The notes under the pieces: model-generated
What the model saw: only the letters and a program-made list of their open reading frames with translations
Told to the model about the DNA's origin: nothing
Database searches by the model: none
DNA from: Takakia lepidozioides
Taxonomy: Eukaryota > Streptophyta > Takakiopsida > Takakiales > Takakiaceae
Reading direction: 5' to 3'
NCBI GenBank assembly: GCA_030704615.1
Contig: CM060734.1
Coordinates: 6,138,001-6,202,000, forward strand
DNA length: 64,000 nucleotides
Translations under genes and position numbers: made by a program
In this document: one piece after another, positions 11,430 to 23,219 of the stretch
Layout: every line of letters begins with the position of its first letter
Numbering within the stretch: the first letter of the stretch is position 1

Positions 11430-12690
11430 GCTGTTACCACAGATGGGGAACATGAAGCGGGAACACCACCAGCGGGGACACAGTGTAGTTACAAGCTGAC
11501 TGGCGGTTAGAGGCGCGGTTAGACGATTATAGCTTGTAGGTGAAGAGCTAGCGGGAGGAGGGGAAAGGGATCACTTCTTGGACATCTGGCATCAGGGCGG
11601 AGAGCATGATCTTGGAGCACAGGGATGGAGATTACATATAGGAGGAGATACGACCCTGCTGTAGAGATGTACTGTAGGGCAGAATAGAGACACCATGGCT
11701 TCGGCCTGAAACATGATAGATATAAATCTGATTCTTATTTCATACTCACACTGTGTAGAGAGATCTGAGTGAAGCTGTGTGTCGCGCACCTCACTTCGGT
11801 AAGCTCCCCTTCAAGTCATAGTTACTCGCTTTGATGCGCGCGCCTGACTCCCAACCTGGCCTCCCGGGCCAACTTGGAGCTTCGGCTGCTCACCGGGACA
11901 TAACGGTCCCCCTTTGCTTCCCTCTAAACCCTCCACCTGTTTGGAACTAGGAGAATTCCCTTTGGTAGATGGCAGTCCGGAACAGCTCCCCACTCTTTGG
12001 TCGCTCTCCAGCTCGCTCGCTTACTCACTAGTTTTTGGTCACCAACGGGCTTGCACCGTTCTCGGGGTTACTACTCCCTATATATACTTCTGTAGCTGTC
12101 CGCGGGGGTTTCATAACCAGCCATGCCATTTTATGGCGAACCACCACGAAAACCCTCGACTCCCGGTGATGAGTCGCGGTGAGTCTTGGCCCACTCATCA
12201 CGGCCCCTATGGACCGTGATGAGTCCCAAGACTCCCCACGACTCCCACCACGAGGTCTCCGCCCCCATGGTGAGGCCTATGCCACCCCCACTAAGTCCCG
12301 CTAAGCTACCACCACCCCTTGTGGAGCCACCCCCCACCGCAACCCGGTGTGCGGGGCTCCACCTAGTGAGCGCCTCCGCCTCCTTGAGTGCCTTGGGCAC
12401 TCAAGGGTGCTTCAGCCCCCCATACCTATCGCTGCCGATGCCCCCACTACAGGGGCAGCCCCTCATGTGTCCTGACCCCCTGCTCTCAAGGCAAAGGGCC
12501 GCGACACACACCCCTACCAACAGGGAGTCGATGTCCTCATCGACTTGTCCATTTTGTAGAAACGAACATCCAAGTTGTGGCGTCCCACATCAAGGAGTTT
12601 GTTTCCGCACCATGGCGTCCCATGGCAAAGAACCAAACCCCACACTTGACTCTACTCTCCACTAGCTAGTTCGGCCGACTTCGTCCAAGT
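11430..12690. other. Unassigned GC-richer DNA
   Basis: Open frames run on both strands (for example 12186-12665 plus and 12131-12400 minus), including Pro-rich or Gly-rich readings, but no domain is recognisable. The block CGTGATGAGTC occurs more than once near 12165-12225. It may be part of a decayed retroelement, but I see no RT or gag to support that. Confidence 0.35.
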
Positions 12691-12699
12691 CCCGGCCAA

Positions 12700-13480
12700 G
12701 GGTGGAGCCTCTCCAGCTCCTCCCAGTGCACTCTTCTTGGCCTACTTCTTTCTGATAAGAGGGAAAAACAGTGTGAAATGTGTTGAAGAAGGTGCCTTCA
12801 TTAGCAGTGTCGTAATGGATCAATTGTGCCGCTGCTGGTGCGGCTTCCACTTGACCATGTACCCATGCAGGTTTCTTGTAGCTATCCTTCCACAGGAAAT
12901 CATAGGTAATCTAGAGCTTCAAATCCGGCCTTCTTGGATGAATCTGGACCCACACTCTATCCCTGCTCCTTCCGCTATCCATGCCTCTGCACAGATCATG
13001 CATGCATCCTTGCCTTGCTGCTGGCAGCTGACAATGACAGCCTAGAACTCTTCCAGTAAACACCCCAACCTACTTATCACACTATGTTGACTTGAGTCTG
13101 CTTCCAACAGGCATACACCTTTTTGCCTCGGTTGTCCCACCATTGACTGGGGTCATAAAAGTATTCATTCCATAGCTTCTCATCATCTCTATTACCTATT
13201 TTTGGACACTTTCGTGTTGTCACATTGGCAGTATCATGTCAAAGTCACTCCAAACTAAATTAAGTCAACCATCTAACTTGCAAAATTCAACATGAAAAAT
13301 TAGGGACGACTAGATGATAACAGGGAAAACAGGCTGAAATGTGTTGAAGAAGGTGCCTTCGTTAGTGGTGCCTGGTTTTATCAATTATGCTTATGCCGCC
13401 GCTGTTTCAGTTGACCATCTACCCATGCAGATCCACCCAACGAGCTAAAGTATAGAATTCAACATGCAAATTCAGGGACG
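12700..13480 (-). pseudogene. OSB-like gene fragments (PDF motif), two partial copies
   Basis: Reading the minus strand, the segment at about 12850-12960 encodes residues like ITYDFLWKDSYKKPAWVHGQ. This matches the second half of the PDF motif of plant organellar single-stranded DNA-binding (OSB) proteins. The segment near 13150-13260 corresponds to the first half. A second short copy lies at 13320-13440. Stops interrupt both. The same fragments recur at 23.4-25.0 kb and 33.9-37.1 kb. Assignment to OSB is by motif recognition only. Confidence 0.55.
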
Positions 13481-13700
13481 AATCTGATGAGAGGGCAAAA
13501 CAGGCTGAAATAGGCTGAAGAAGAAGGTGCCCTCACCACATTGTCCTCGACCTTGTGTACGGACCACTTTCTCGAACACTCGCTTTGCATCCTCAAAGCA
13601 CCCACATTTGGCATACATGTCCACAAGGGTATTGTTCAAAATGACATCTGCCACAATTCCAGCTTTGACGATGCTACCATGGACCTCTTTGCCCTTCTTC
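13472..13700 (-). pseudogene. PPR repeat fragment
   Basis: The minus strand encodes KGKEVHGSIVKAGIV, then NNTLVDMYAKCGCFEDAKRV. These are typical plant PLS-type pentatricopeptide repeat sequences, about two repeats. No start, transit peptide or further repeats adjoin, and the neighbouring sequence is OSB-derived, so this is a captured fragment. Confidence 0.8.
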
Positions 13701-13759
13701 TGATATCTGCACATGAAGCGAAGGGTCAACCACTCCCCCGTTGGATAATTCACTCAAGG

Positions 13760-15040
13760 CAAAGACAATATTAATACTCCTAGAAATGAAACAAATCATT
13801 TACCTATTTCTATTCACTTGCTGCCACTCAATTTCATGTGTATACAATGTGAGGATGGGGCTAGCCTGTGCACTTACAATAAAAGAGATTTTAGAAACAC
13901 TGCAGTTATTTCTTGCATCAATTTGAAGCCAAGTCAGCAGATGTAGAGACAAAGGTGATTACATTGGGCTTCCAACAAATTACTGTCAACTTTGATTGCA
14001 AATATGTGACATGTGTACCTGCAGACAAATAGGGCCCACCCTTGAAAAGGGGCAGTAGCCGCAAGGCGAAGTGGCTCTTAGTTACGCCAATTAGGCCGGA
14101 GTCTTCTTCTTCTACCTGCAGACAACGAACATAACGCTTGGTATAGCCCAAGTCATTAACTGTGGGGACCTCCAAGTTTCTTGCAAGTTGTCGGGTGCAC
14201 TTATTACAAAACTGCATCTACAGGGCCTCATTCTATAAGTTAGATTGTATGTTCAAGCAAGCGTGTTTCTCTAGTCCCTCTTGTGCTCAGATGCCTTGTA
14301 GCCTGACTGAAAGTGGTGGTGTTACTGTAGGGATGATCGGTCACATCAAAGTACTAACCACTATGGTGATCAGGTCTACCAATCCTAAGTAAAGATCACA
14401 CCAATGCTTGTGCAGGAGCTATGACAATTCCATACTAGACTGTCAACACCTTGAAGGAAGATGTCGTGTAACCAAAAGGCCATAGCAGCTTATCAAGGCA
14501 AAGCATCACCGTTTATGGGGTGCCGTCACTAGCCATGTTTGGGCACTTATAGATGGCAATAGGTTTGCATTCTTGAAGTGAAAGGCTCGCCCCTCCATTC
14601 TGGGTTGCAGATGTTTGGTACTTCTGTGCAATTGCTGCCAACTGTGTCACCTACCCACCGCCAAAACGCAAAAATGTATGAAGGGAATCAACATCACAAA
14701 TTGTTGTTTGCCAACAATGAAATAACATCAATTTATCAGTCATGAGTGCTCCAATCTTGGTGATGGCGAGTGAGACAGTGCTGGCCTCCAAGTCCTGTTG
14801 TCATCATAAGCTAACCATCACAGTAGCATATGGGTGTTGTGACAAGTCCTATCTACATAATGAGAATGATAGATTCCTGTTTGAGAAAGAGCCAGTACCC
14901 GACATGAGTAACATATACATGCTAAAATGTGTCCCTAAGGTATTACAAATTTACTGACTGAGAATTTGAAGAAGCAGTACTGCATGGGCCAAACCTGAGA
15001 ACTAAGAATTGACTTCAAGCATCGCACTCCACGACACCAC
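13760..15040. other. Unassigned DNA between PPR fragments
   Basis: The minus-strand frame 13918-14217 (99 codons) and the plus-strand frames 14162-14392 and 14742-14957 have no recognisable domain. The region may hold introns and exons of the captured gene that supplied the PPR fragments, but I cannot show this. Confidence 0.35.
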
Positions 15041-16650
15041 ATCTCGTTCAGCCATAGTGTTGAACACTCCCTTTGCATCCTCGACGCACCCACATTTTGC
15101 AAACATGTCCACGAGGGTATTGTTCAGACTGACATTTGGTACAATTCCACCTCTGAAGATGTCACCATGTACCTCTTTCCCCTTCTGCCAGGGCAATGTT
15201 CATAATGACATTGGGTACAATTCCACATGTTTCATAATGACATTTATGGTACAATTCATAATGACATTCGGTACAATTCCAGCTTTGATGATATCCCCAT
15301 GTTTCCCCTTGTCCAGGGCTCGATGCACCCACATTTTGCATACATGTCCACCAGGGTATGGTTCAGAATGACATTTGGTACAATTCGAGGAGTTTGGGTT
15401 TTTCGTGAGCAGAGTTTCGTGAGCAGGTGAGCAGTGAGTAGAATAATATTCCTTTTTGAGAATATTTATGAAAAATATTCCTTTTGGAGATTCTGATTCA
15501 GGGATATTCTCACGAATATCCAAGAAATATTTTGCCGAACCTTTGCTGAGCGAATGCCAAGGAATATTCTATCAAAGAATATTCTTCCGAACCTATGCCG
15601 AACCAGTTCGGTCTACTACCAAACGTATGGCACTGTTCGGCGCCGAACAAGGCGGGCACCTACGTTTTCCTAAAAAATTAGTTTTTTTTTTCTAAAATTT
15701 TAGTGTATGAAATGGTGTTCGGCGCCGAACCTGCAATCTTTGAGGGGTCATATGCAAAAACAATTTAGTAAAAATCTCATTTGGAATCCAAAATGGGAAT
15801 ATTCCAATAACCGAACCTATCCCGAACTTATCCCGAAGCTCGGACGTGGTTCGGAAGTCTACTCACCGCTCACTGCTCACAGCTCAATGCTCGTGCTCAC
15901 TGCTCACGGAATTTCAGCCCCCCAATTCGAGCTCTGAAGATGTCGCCATGGACCTCTTTCCCCTTTTCCAGAGCTGCCAGGGCAGTGTTTATAATGACAT
16001 TTGGTACAATTCCAGCTTTGATGATATCCCCATGCACCTTTTTGCCCTTGTCCAGGGCTCCATGCACCCACATTTTGCATACATGTCCACCAGGGTATGG
16101 TTTAGAATGACATTTGGTACAATTCGAGCTCTGAAGATGTCGCCATGGACTTCTTTCCCCTTTTCTAGAGGTGCCAGGGCAATGTTCATAATGACATTTG
16201 GTACAATTCCAGCTTTGATGATACCCCATGCATGCACCTCTTTGCCCTTGTCCAAGGCTCGATGCACCCACATTTTGCATACATGTCCACCAGGGTATTG
16301 TTCAGAATGACATTTGGTACAATTCCAGCTCTGAAGATGTCGTCATGGACCTCTTTTCCATTTTCTAGAGCTGCCAGAGTAGTGTTCATAATGATATTTG
16401 GTACAATTCCAGCTTTGATGATATCCCCATGCACCTCTTTGCCCTTGTCCAAGGCTCGATGCACCCACATTTTGCATACATGTCCACCAGGGTATGGTTC
16501 AAACTTCAGAATGACATTTGGTACAATTCCAGCTCTGAAGATGTCGCCATGGACCTCTTTCCCCTTTTCCAGAGCTGCCAAGGCAATGTTCAGAATGACA
16601 TTTGGTACAATTCCAGCTTTGATGATATCCCCATGCACCTCTTCAAGCCT
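15040..16650 (-). pseudogene. Tandem array of PPR-coding units
   Basis: On the minus strand a unit of about 195-200 bp repeats some six times. It encodes KGKEVHGDIIKAGIVPNVI, then AALEKGKEVHGDIFRAGIVPNVIL, then NNTLVDMYAKCGC. Each unit therefore holds about two PPR motifs. Units are nearly identical in DNA, with blocks such as CATTTGGTACAATTCCAGC, so the array expanded recently by tandem duplication. Frames shift between units, and no start, RNA-binding specificity region or DYW domain was seen. A MITE at 15390-15923 interrupts one unit. PPR proteins normally bind organellar RNA; this copy is unlikely to be functional. Confidence 0.8.
15390..15923. mobile_element. hAT-like MITE with 8-bp target duplication
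   Basis: A 534-bp insertion is bounded by AATTCGAG at 15382-15389 and 15924-15931. The uninterrupted site (GGTACAATTCGAGCTCTGAAG) is present in the next PPR unit near 16108, confirming the insertion. Ends are imperfect inverted repeats: CGTGAGCAG and GTGAGCAGTGAGTAG on the left match reversed copies on the right. Inner sequence has GTTCGGCGCCGAAC palindromes and AGAATATT blocks. An 8-bp duplication is the hallmark of the hAT superfamily. It has no coding capacity. Confidence 0.82.
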
Positions 16651-16654
16651 TGCC

Positions 16655-17060
16655 TTTCCAAACCGTGTTCTTGAAATGCACAGGGCTAGGCCCGATAGGA
16701 AGACCCGTGCTCGTCGATCGGCTGGGTGTGCGTGCTGCAGCCACCTCCACGGTTTCTTCCTGCGGCTCTTTGGATGTCTGCGATCCCTATACCACCTCCA
16801 CCTTTGGAGTTAGGCATGCAAACATTTTCTGCATTCAAGTGTCCTAGCATAGAGTCAAACAAATGCACAAAAACCAAGAGGGAAGGTTTCGTTGCTCGAT
16901 CAGCTGCGTGCATCCCGATAGCACCGAGCTCTCACCGGAGGCTGTGTCGTCTGCGTTGCTTGCTGCTGCACGGTGACCATCTCCTCCTGAAGACGCATCT
17001 GCTTCTTCCCCTTCGGCATTGGTCTGGGTCCGAAGTACGATGACGTCTCTTCTCTGGTGC
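16655..17060. other. Unassigned DNA
   Basis: Overlapping open frames on both strands (16726-17043 plus, 16844-17071 minus) have no recognisable domain. The stretch lies between the PPR array and the LINE fragment. Confidence 0.4.
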
Positions 17061-17067
17061 AGAAACT

Positions 17068-17872
17068 TCATGGACCTTGGAAACTACAGACCCATAGCCC
17101 TTGCCAACACCCTATACAAACTATTCACTAGCACTCTAACTACGATGCTATCCACCTACGGTGAACAACACCGTATCTTAAGGGACCCCTAAGAAGGTTT
17201 TTGTGCTACATGCAGCACTACCCGGCAAATACAGTATGTCTTCTCTGCCCTAGAAGACGCAAAACTTACTAAACAAGACATCTACCTCCTCTATATCGAT
17301 TTCAAAAATGCCTTCGGATCCCTGGACCACCCCTGCCTATTGGCGATTATGTCAGATCTTGGATATCCTGTTGACGCTATCCAACTCGTAGATAATATCT
17401 ACACCAATAGCACCACTGAATACTCAGGCTCCTACTATGGCTCTACCCTTCCTATCCTGATCTTACGTGACTCTATTCAGGTGACACACTGAGCCCCTAC
17501 CTCTTTATCATTTTTCTCGAACCTTTACTGAGGTGGTTCGCACGCGACAACCGCGATACCACAAAAAATCTGCCCATGAAATTTCCGCCGCTGCTTACGC
17601 TGACGACCTCGCCGTTCTTGCACACAAACCTCAACATATCAGCCGTCAGGTCGACAAATTATCTTGCTTCAACCAATGGTCTGGTATGGAGCTAAGTCTG
17701 CACAAGTGTGCAGTCACTGCTGCCACACATTGCAATAAGCTTACTAAAACCACGATAGCCTCTCACTGTAAACTACACATAAATTATCAACAAAAACCTT
17801 TTCCCTTCTTGAGTCCGGATGAACCTTACACTTACCTGGGCATACAATTAGTCCCCTCGCTCACCTGACATA
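17068..17872 (+). pseudogene. Non-LTR (LINE) reverse transcriptase fragment
   Basis: The translated product begins NYRPIALANTLYKLF, continues with LLYIDFKNAFGSLDH (first catalytic Asp region) and GDTLSPYLF, and then AAAYADDLAVLAH (the YADD active-site motif, near 17590). This is the standard block order of LINE reverse transcriptases. A stop near 17189 and a frameshift near 17470 break it. The endonuclease domain and 3' end are not visible, so it is a 5'-truncated or decayed copy. Confidence 0.85.
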
Positions 17873-17879
17873 TACAGAA

Positions 17880-19185
17880 GGACGTTGGGTGATTGCAAAC
17901 TAGAGTGGACCAAAAACGACGGATCATGAGTACATAAAGGAGGATGTGGCAAATCCTCAACCATCGGATTTGCTTCAACTGACAATCTTGACCGTCTATT
18001 ACTGACTGTTAAAGCCAATATTTTCAAATTGCGATAATATCAATTCACAAATTTTTTTTTGAGATTTGATCATACTCAACTGTGCATTGATGGTGAATGA
18101 ATGCGTCTAATGAAAACAATTTTGTTATTTCAAAAGAATTTAGTCATAAAGGACTTTACGAAAATAGCTATTTTTGAGTACATAAATTATTTTTAACTTC
18201 ATATTTTTGGATGATAGTTTTCATTCCAGATTCCCCATTCTTCAAAGCAAGTTTGAGATAGTCCATTTTCTTGACTTTTTGCTAGCTCCTATATTAAAAA
18301 AGTTTATAACGTATTTTTTTTATGGACTGTGGACTTTTTACCTCACAAGTCCTACAAGAACCGGAAAAAAAAAAACAAAAAAACAAAAAAACTTTGAACA
18401 ATCTAAATTGCAAGAGGTCCAAGATTTATGTGGGCGTCAATGTCTACATAAGTCGTCGCAACTCTTCAACTTAAATAAAATATTAAAACAATCCGACAAA
18501 AAATATATTTTTGGTTGTTCCGAATTAGGTAGAGCATATCTTTACTCTTGACATTTCTATGGACTGACGTTCTTTATCTCTGAGCAGGATTTTTCTTTAC
18601 AATGACCTCTTTCGAGTCGGGCACAAAATATATGCACAAACATGAATCCAATTTATCAACCAATATTAACGTATTTCCAATGAGAACATGTTTGACATTG
18701 TTCTCAGATATAAGGTCACTTTCTAACATCACACCACTCTGCGCTCACGACCACTAAACGTGACGCCTAGTCTCACGCTTAGTGGTCAATCATGAGCCTT
18801 AGCTCACATGCTCATGGTGTAGCTTTGTTGCATTATTTAGAAATTAAAACTACCAAAAGACAATGAGTCTACATCATTTCATTTCCATTTATGGATGAAC
18901 CGACCATTCGATGTCTTCACCACTCAATAATATTTTCTTTCTCATTTCATCATACTATTTGTGAAGTTTGCATGGGTGTCGCTTCAAACCGAAGCCAGTT
19001 TTCGGCTTATAATCTTTCTTAAGAGGTTAAAAGCCGTAAATCTCATAGGGTTCACAAAGAAGACCCTCAAAACATCTATTAGGCTCCATACAATCACATT
19101 TTTGGCATGCTTGGGTGTACAATTTATTTTAGCTCATTGGACTTTTTATTGTTTCTCTATTCATAAAATACAGAATGAATGGAAA
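17880..19185. other. AT-rich stretch without a recognised gene; two small hairpins
   Basis: There is no supported coding region. Two small inverted repeats lie at about 18750-18785 (CCACTAA...TTAGTGG) and 18795-18818 (CATGAGC...GCTCATG). A 114-codon frame at 18207-18551 is AT-rich with no domain. Confidence 0.45.
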
Positions 19186-19189
19186 AACA

Positions 19190-19400
19190 AGTTTGCGACC
19201 GCTTGAATTCGGAGATCTCATGTATTTTTCTTTTTAGTGCGACCACTGGGAATTCGGCGGTCGCATGTGTTGTTTTTAAAACAATTAGTGCGATTGCCAG
19301 AATTCGGTGGTCGCTGCGGAGATCGCCAAAAGTCCGTGGTTGCATGTAATTTAGAGGAAAAAAAAAATAGATGCGTTGGTCAAAGACTGACGGTCGAATC
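19190..19400. repeat. Degenerate hairpin cluster with GCGACC...GGTCGC stems
   Basis: About four imperfect units have GCGACC-type left arms and GGTCGC-type right arms around GAATTC, for example GCGACCACTGGGAATTC followed by GGCGGTCGC near 19219-19266. Spacing is about 60 bp. The stems resemble the arrays of the two hAT/RING elements but the loops differ, so this looks like a remnant of a third related element. No transposase remains nearby. Confidence 0.65.
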
Positions 19401-19904
19401 TAATTATAAATTACAAAAGTAGCCATGACCTACGGTTGTATTGAATTAATACAATATATATATATGTAAAATTAAATCCAACTATGTACTCCGCCTAGGC
19501 TGCATCTTCGTCATCTGGGGATAAAAATAAGCTGATAAAGTTAATAAAGTTAATAAAATAATAAAATAATAATAATGTTCATTTTGGACATGACGTGAAG
19601 CGACGCACATTCATACTTGACGTTGATATACCCGCACCACATATGTATAATTATGCCTAACTTATTTCAATTGGGCTAAAAACATTTCAGGGGTTTTCCG
19701 ACGCCTGGGGGAACAAGTGAACCACGGTTACTCATAATGACGTGACATAACACAAATGCATTCCCCTCACATCCAGAATTGACTTTACGTCGCGCAATTT
19801 TCTTAAAAACTTTTGCGCAACCTCTTTACCTTGTTGTCAAGGTGGCAGCCCTGAGCAGACCTGCGTTTTTTTTAAATAATAATAATAATAATAATAATAA
19901 CTAA

Positions 19905-20062
19905 AATCAAGACGACCGCAACAACGGTTGTCCGATTTATGTTCAATTTTGAAAAGACGGACAATTGCTGCAGCGGTCATCCAAAAATTATACAAAAAAT
20001 GGGTGAGTGGGGAATAATGATCGTCCAAAAATTCAGAATATGGACGACCGCCAGACAACGAA
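19905..20062. repeat. Second degenerate GACGACC hairpin cluster
   Basis: Units such as GACGACCGCAACAACGGTTGTC (19910) and GATCGTCC...GGACGACC (20018-20050) form short hairpins. An (ATA) microsatellite lies just upstream at 19876-19900. It may be the other side of the remnant marked by 19190-19400. Confidence 0.45.
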
Positions 20063-20534
20063 CAATAGATGTGGGCGTGACAGGTGTGTATGTATTTTTT
20101 TTTTCCCCTTTCCGGTCTGCATTTGTAATCCAGCAGACGGTGCGTTGGGGGTGAGGCAATTTTTTTGGTCAATATCTGAATGTGGAGGAATCATGTTTAC
20201 ATTCCACAAATGCATTTCAGTATTTTTTATTTTTTATTTTTTATTTTTATTATTGTCTTAAGCGATTGGGCTGGAAACTTTTTATGCTAGTAAATGGGAT
20301 ATGTGGGTATAACTTTTAATGGTCAATTTGGATGGGGTTACAAAATGATTAAAGATGATTGAGTCTTCTTGTCTTTTTCTCTCTATGCTCTAATTAGCAA
20401 ACTTATGAAATAAATTATTGTACCAGCTTTGCTCTTCTTGTGCAATTGATCAATTACAATGAGCGCCCCAATATCATTCTCAAATATGCCAAACTAAATA
20501 AAATAAACGCATAAAGGTCATTTGTAAAAAAAGA

Positions 20535-20765
20535 CGGTTATTAAAAAAGACTGTTTTTTAATAAATAAAAACAGGTAAATAACCACAACAACCCGTACGA
20601 AATTCTACGCTTCAAATAAGCCAGTCTTTTTAATAAATAAAAACAGGTAAATAACCACAACGACCTGTACGAAATTCTACGCTTCAAATAAGCCAGTCGT
20701 TTTAATAAATAAAAACAGGTAAATAACCACAATGACCCGTACAAAATTCTACGCTTCAAATAAGC
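20535..20765. repeat. About 67-bp tandem repeat, three units
   Basis: Three nearly identical units contain TTTTAATAAATAAAAACAGG, TAAATAACCACAA and AAATTCTACGCTTCAAATAA. The 72-codon minus-strand frame here is only the repeat read through. Confidence 0.85.
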
Positions 20766-20769
20766 AATC

Positions 20770-21470
20770 CCTAGAAAGTCGCTTTAAACCAAAAAAAAAA
20801 CAAATGCTAAAACCTTAAATCTGCATCTTATTAATCAATAAGGAATATCATTTGTACTAATAGATCTGAAGCCCTCGACACCTCTGTGTATGTTTTTTTT
20901 AAAATATTTTTAATAAAATAAAATATTAAAATATTAAAATAAAATACATATATATATATTGGCATGCACTTCATGGATTTTAGGATTTTATGAACTTATC
21001 GAGATAATATATCATCAACTACGTGGATTTTGTGTTCCAAATCCAAAACATGTTTTTCAAGGCTGACCACCATACTAGCTATTGTGAGTGAATTTGAGAG
21101 TTTTCAAGGGAATGATATAACAAATTCATCTACTGTTCGTACCCATAACATGGCAGAGTCAATGCGCTTGCAATTAGAGTAAAAGACATTGAAAGATGAA
21201 CCTGCAGTTCTTTCCCATGCAAAGAGCGACCATATATAGATTAAAAAAAAAAAATCTTTGATCATTGTACGTAGTTCCGATCTCAAGCCATGGATATGCG
21301 AGTTTTAATGACAATCTCGAGCAATGACTTTATTTATAGTAGAAACTCGGCAAAAGTTTGAGTTGATATAATTTGCCTCGGAGCTGCTCGTCGGTACCGT
21401 GCTTGTCAATCATTTTGCATCAACAGCGTATCCTTGCCTCCTTCAGCAACTCTTGTCATTTCATAAAAAT
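20770..21470. other. AT-rich stretch without a recognised gene
   Basis: I see only low-complexity AT runs and short open frames. No RNA gene or repeat family is recognisable. Confidence 0.45.
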
Positions 21471-21479
21471 GTGTAGATC

Positions 21480-22645
21480 TTCACCCTCATAAGTTGTGGA
21501 AGTGATTGACAGCGGCAAGCCATAGTTGTGGGTACTAAGTGATTCTTGGTGCAAGTCTTCACACTCTACATCATCTCATCTCGTATTCAGGGCTCGTTTG
21601 ACGAGGATGGATCTAATTGTAGTCTTGACCCTCAAGTCCCAACAACCGAGGCAGCCGATCAGATCGAGGATGACGAAAGAGTTTGATGTCAAAGACTTCG
21701 ACGCGACGTTGCTAGTCATAGTCAACCATATTATGGAGAGAAACCTAAGGAGCCTCGATTGAAGATATCTCGACGTGTATTCTGGCAATCAATGTAGTTT
21801 CAACAAACTCTCATCATCATCGATCTAATCGACCGCCTCGAATATGGGGGACATCTCACACTTGGCTTTTCGATAAAGTTGTTTGTCTAGTCCGTAGTGA
21901 TCGTCTATAAGGACTTTATAGGATTAAGTGAGCAGTTGTAGCTCGACAGGTCAACCAAAACATGTTTAGATGTAACAGATAACACGGCACGAATCCAAGA
22001 ACAACGGCAAAAGAGAGTCTTAGAAGGAACAATCAAAACCTTTGAAGAAGGTGAGTTTGTCTTATAGTTATTAAAAATAAACAAGATCAAGTTTAGAGGC
22101 AGGTTAAAGATGCCATGGATGTGACCCTTCCAAATAAAAAAGGTACATGTTTATGGTACAATGGACTTACAAACTCTGGAAGAAGAAGAAACAGTGGGAC
22201 GAATTCGCATTAACAAACTCAAAGGCTACCGAGGCATCCACAACCAGGCTCTCAAGCACGATTTTTATGCAAACAAGAAGACAAAAATAACGCAAGAAGT
22301 CTACCAGAAGAGCTTGGAAATCTTCTACGTTCACCTCCAATATGGTAAACCACAAGAAGTACCACTAACTGGGCACGATACCCCACTACCACTAGGATGG
22401 CCCACTACCACGAAACAATTAGAATCCATAAATTGTTTCTTGGTCGCAGCAAGAAGACTATTTAAAGCTAAGGAAGGTTTAAATGACGACCTCGTTATTT
22501 GCGTCAGACATGATGCTGACGTGGCCTGCGTCAGGTCGGTTTTAGGTGTCGATAATGTAATTTTTGGGTGGGGGGTGAAAAGTGTGACACGTAAGTATCC
22601 ACGTCCCCTAGAAATTACACGCATGAAAAAAAAAATCAATTAGAT
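21480..22645 (+). pseudogene. Unidentified decayed protein-coding region
   Basis: Successive plus-strand open segments look like coding sequence with breaks: 21526-21762 (ending KEFDVKDFDATLLVIVNHI), about 21890-22070 (acidic, KTFEEGEFVL) and 22161-22643 (160 codons, with NKLKGYRGIHNQALKHDF and ITQEVYQKSLEIFYVHL). Composition is Lys/Glu rich and the third segment is the longest uninterrupted frame in the region. I do not recognise the family. It could be a decayed transposon ORF or a host gene fragment. Confidence 0.35.
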
Positions 22646-22699
22646 TGAATTTTGATAATTTTAAAGGGTCGTCACGGTCGCCCGACAATCACTAGAAGA

Positions 22700-22855
22700 G
22701 AAAATGGTTTTCTCCACGGTTTTTTCCACACTTTTTGGTGTGGATTCCACCCCAGTCCACACCTACCGTGGGTGTAAGAAATGACTAGTGCTTTCAGACA
22801 CCTGTGGAAAAAAGCCTCCACGGCCATGGCTCTGTGGAAAAAACCATAGAGGCGT
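22700..22855. repeat. Inverted repeat with TTTTTTCCACA arms
   Basis: The left arm ATGGTTTTCTCCACGG plus TTTTTTCCACA is complementary to the right arm TGTGGAAAAAACCAT near 22831-22846. A second inner copy of GTGGAAAAAAGCC lies near 22802. It is probably a small foldback element. No target duplication was identified. Confidence 0.5.
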
Positions 22856-22892
22856 ATATCACAGGTGACATGGCCGATGGTATAGTTGACAT

Positions 22893-22985
22893 GGTGGAGT
22901 GTGACACGCGACACGTGTCGGATTTCACACCTTTGACAAGTCACTATGCGACACGTGTTCGTTCCTGTGTAGTGGCACGCGTTTA
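22893..22985. repeat. Cluster of GACACGTG motifs
   Basis: Four copies of a CACGTG-type core (GCGACACGTGTCG, GCGACACGTGTTC and two degenerate forms) lie in 90 bp. They are followed by an AT-rich tract and then OSB-like fragments. The same order, reversed, occurs at 37430-37080 inside the CACTA element, so the two regions are homologous. Confidence 0.6.
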
Positions 22986-23219
22986 ATTTATTATTTTATT
23001 TTATTTTATTATTGAACAGGGGGATTGTTAATTATTAAATTATTAAATAATTTCAAATATTAAGTTGGAATATTAATGAATTTAATTTATTATTATTATT
23101 ATAGAGAACAAGGAACAGTGGCCTTGATGAGAACATTATTAAATTATGAATTATTAAAATTATGATTTTTTTAAAAAAAAATCGCTCAGATACCAAAACA
23201 CACCCCTTACAGGGAAGGA

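Noticed and set aside
12186-12665. 159-codon Pro-rich plus-strand frame as a gene
   Set aside because: It overlaps an equally long minus-strand frame, is low in complexity and has no homologue or domain.
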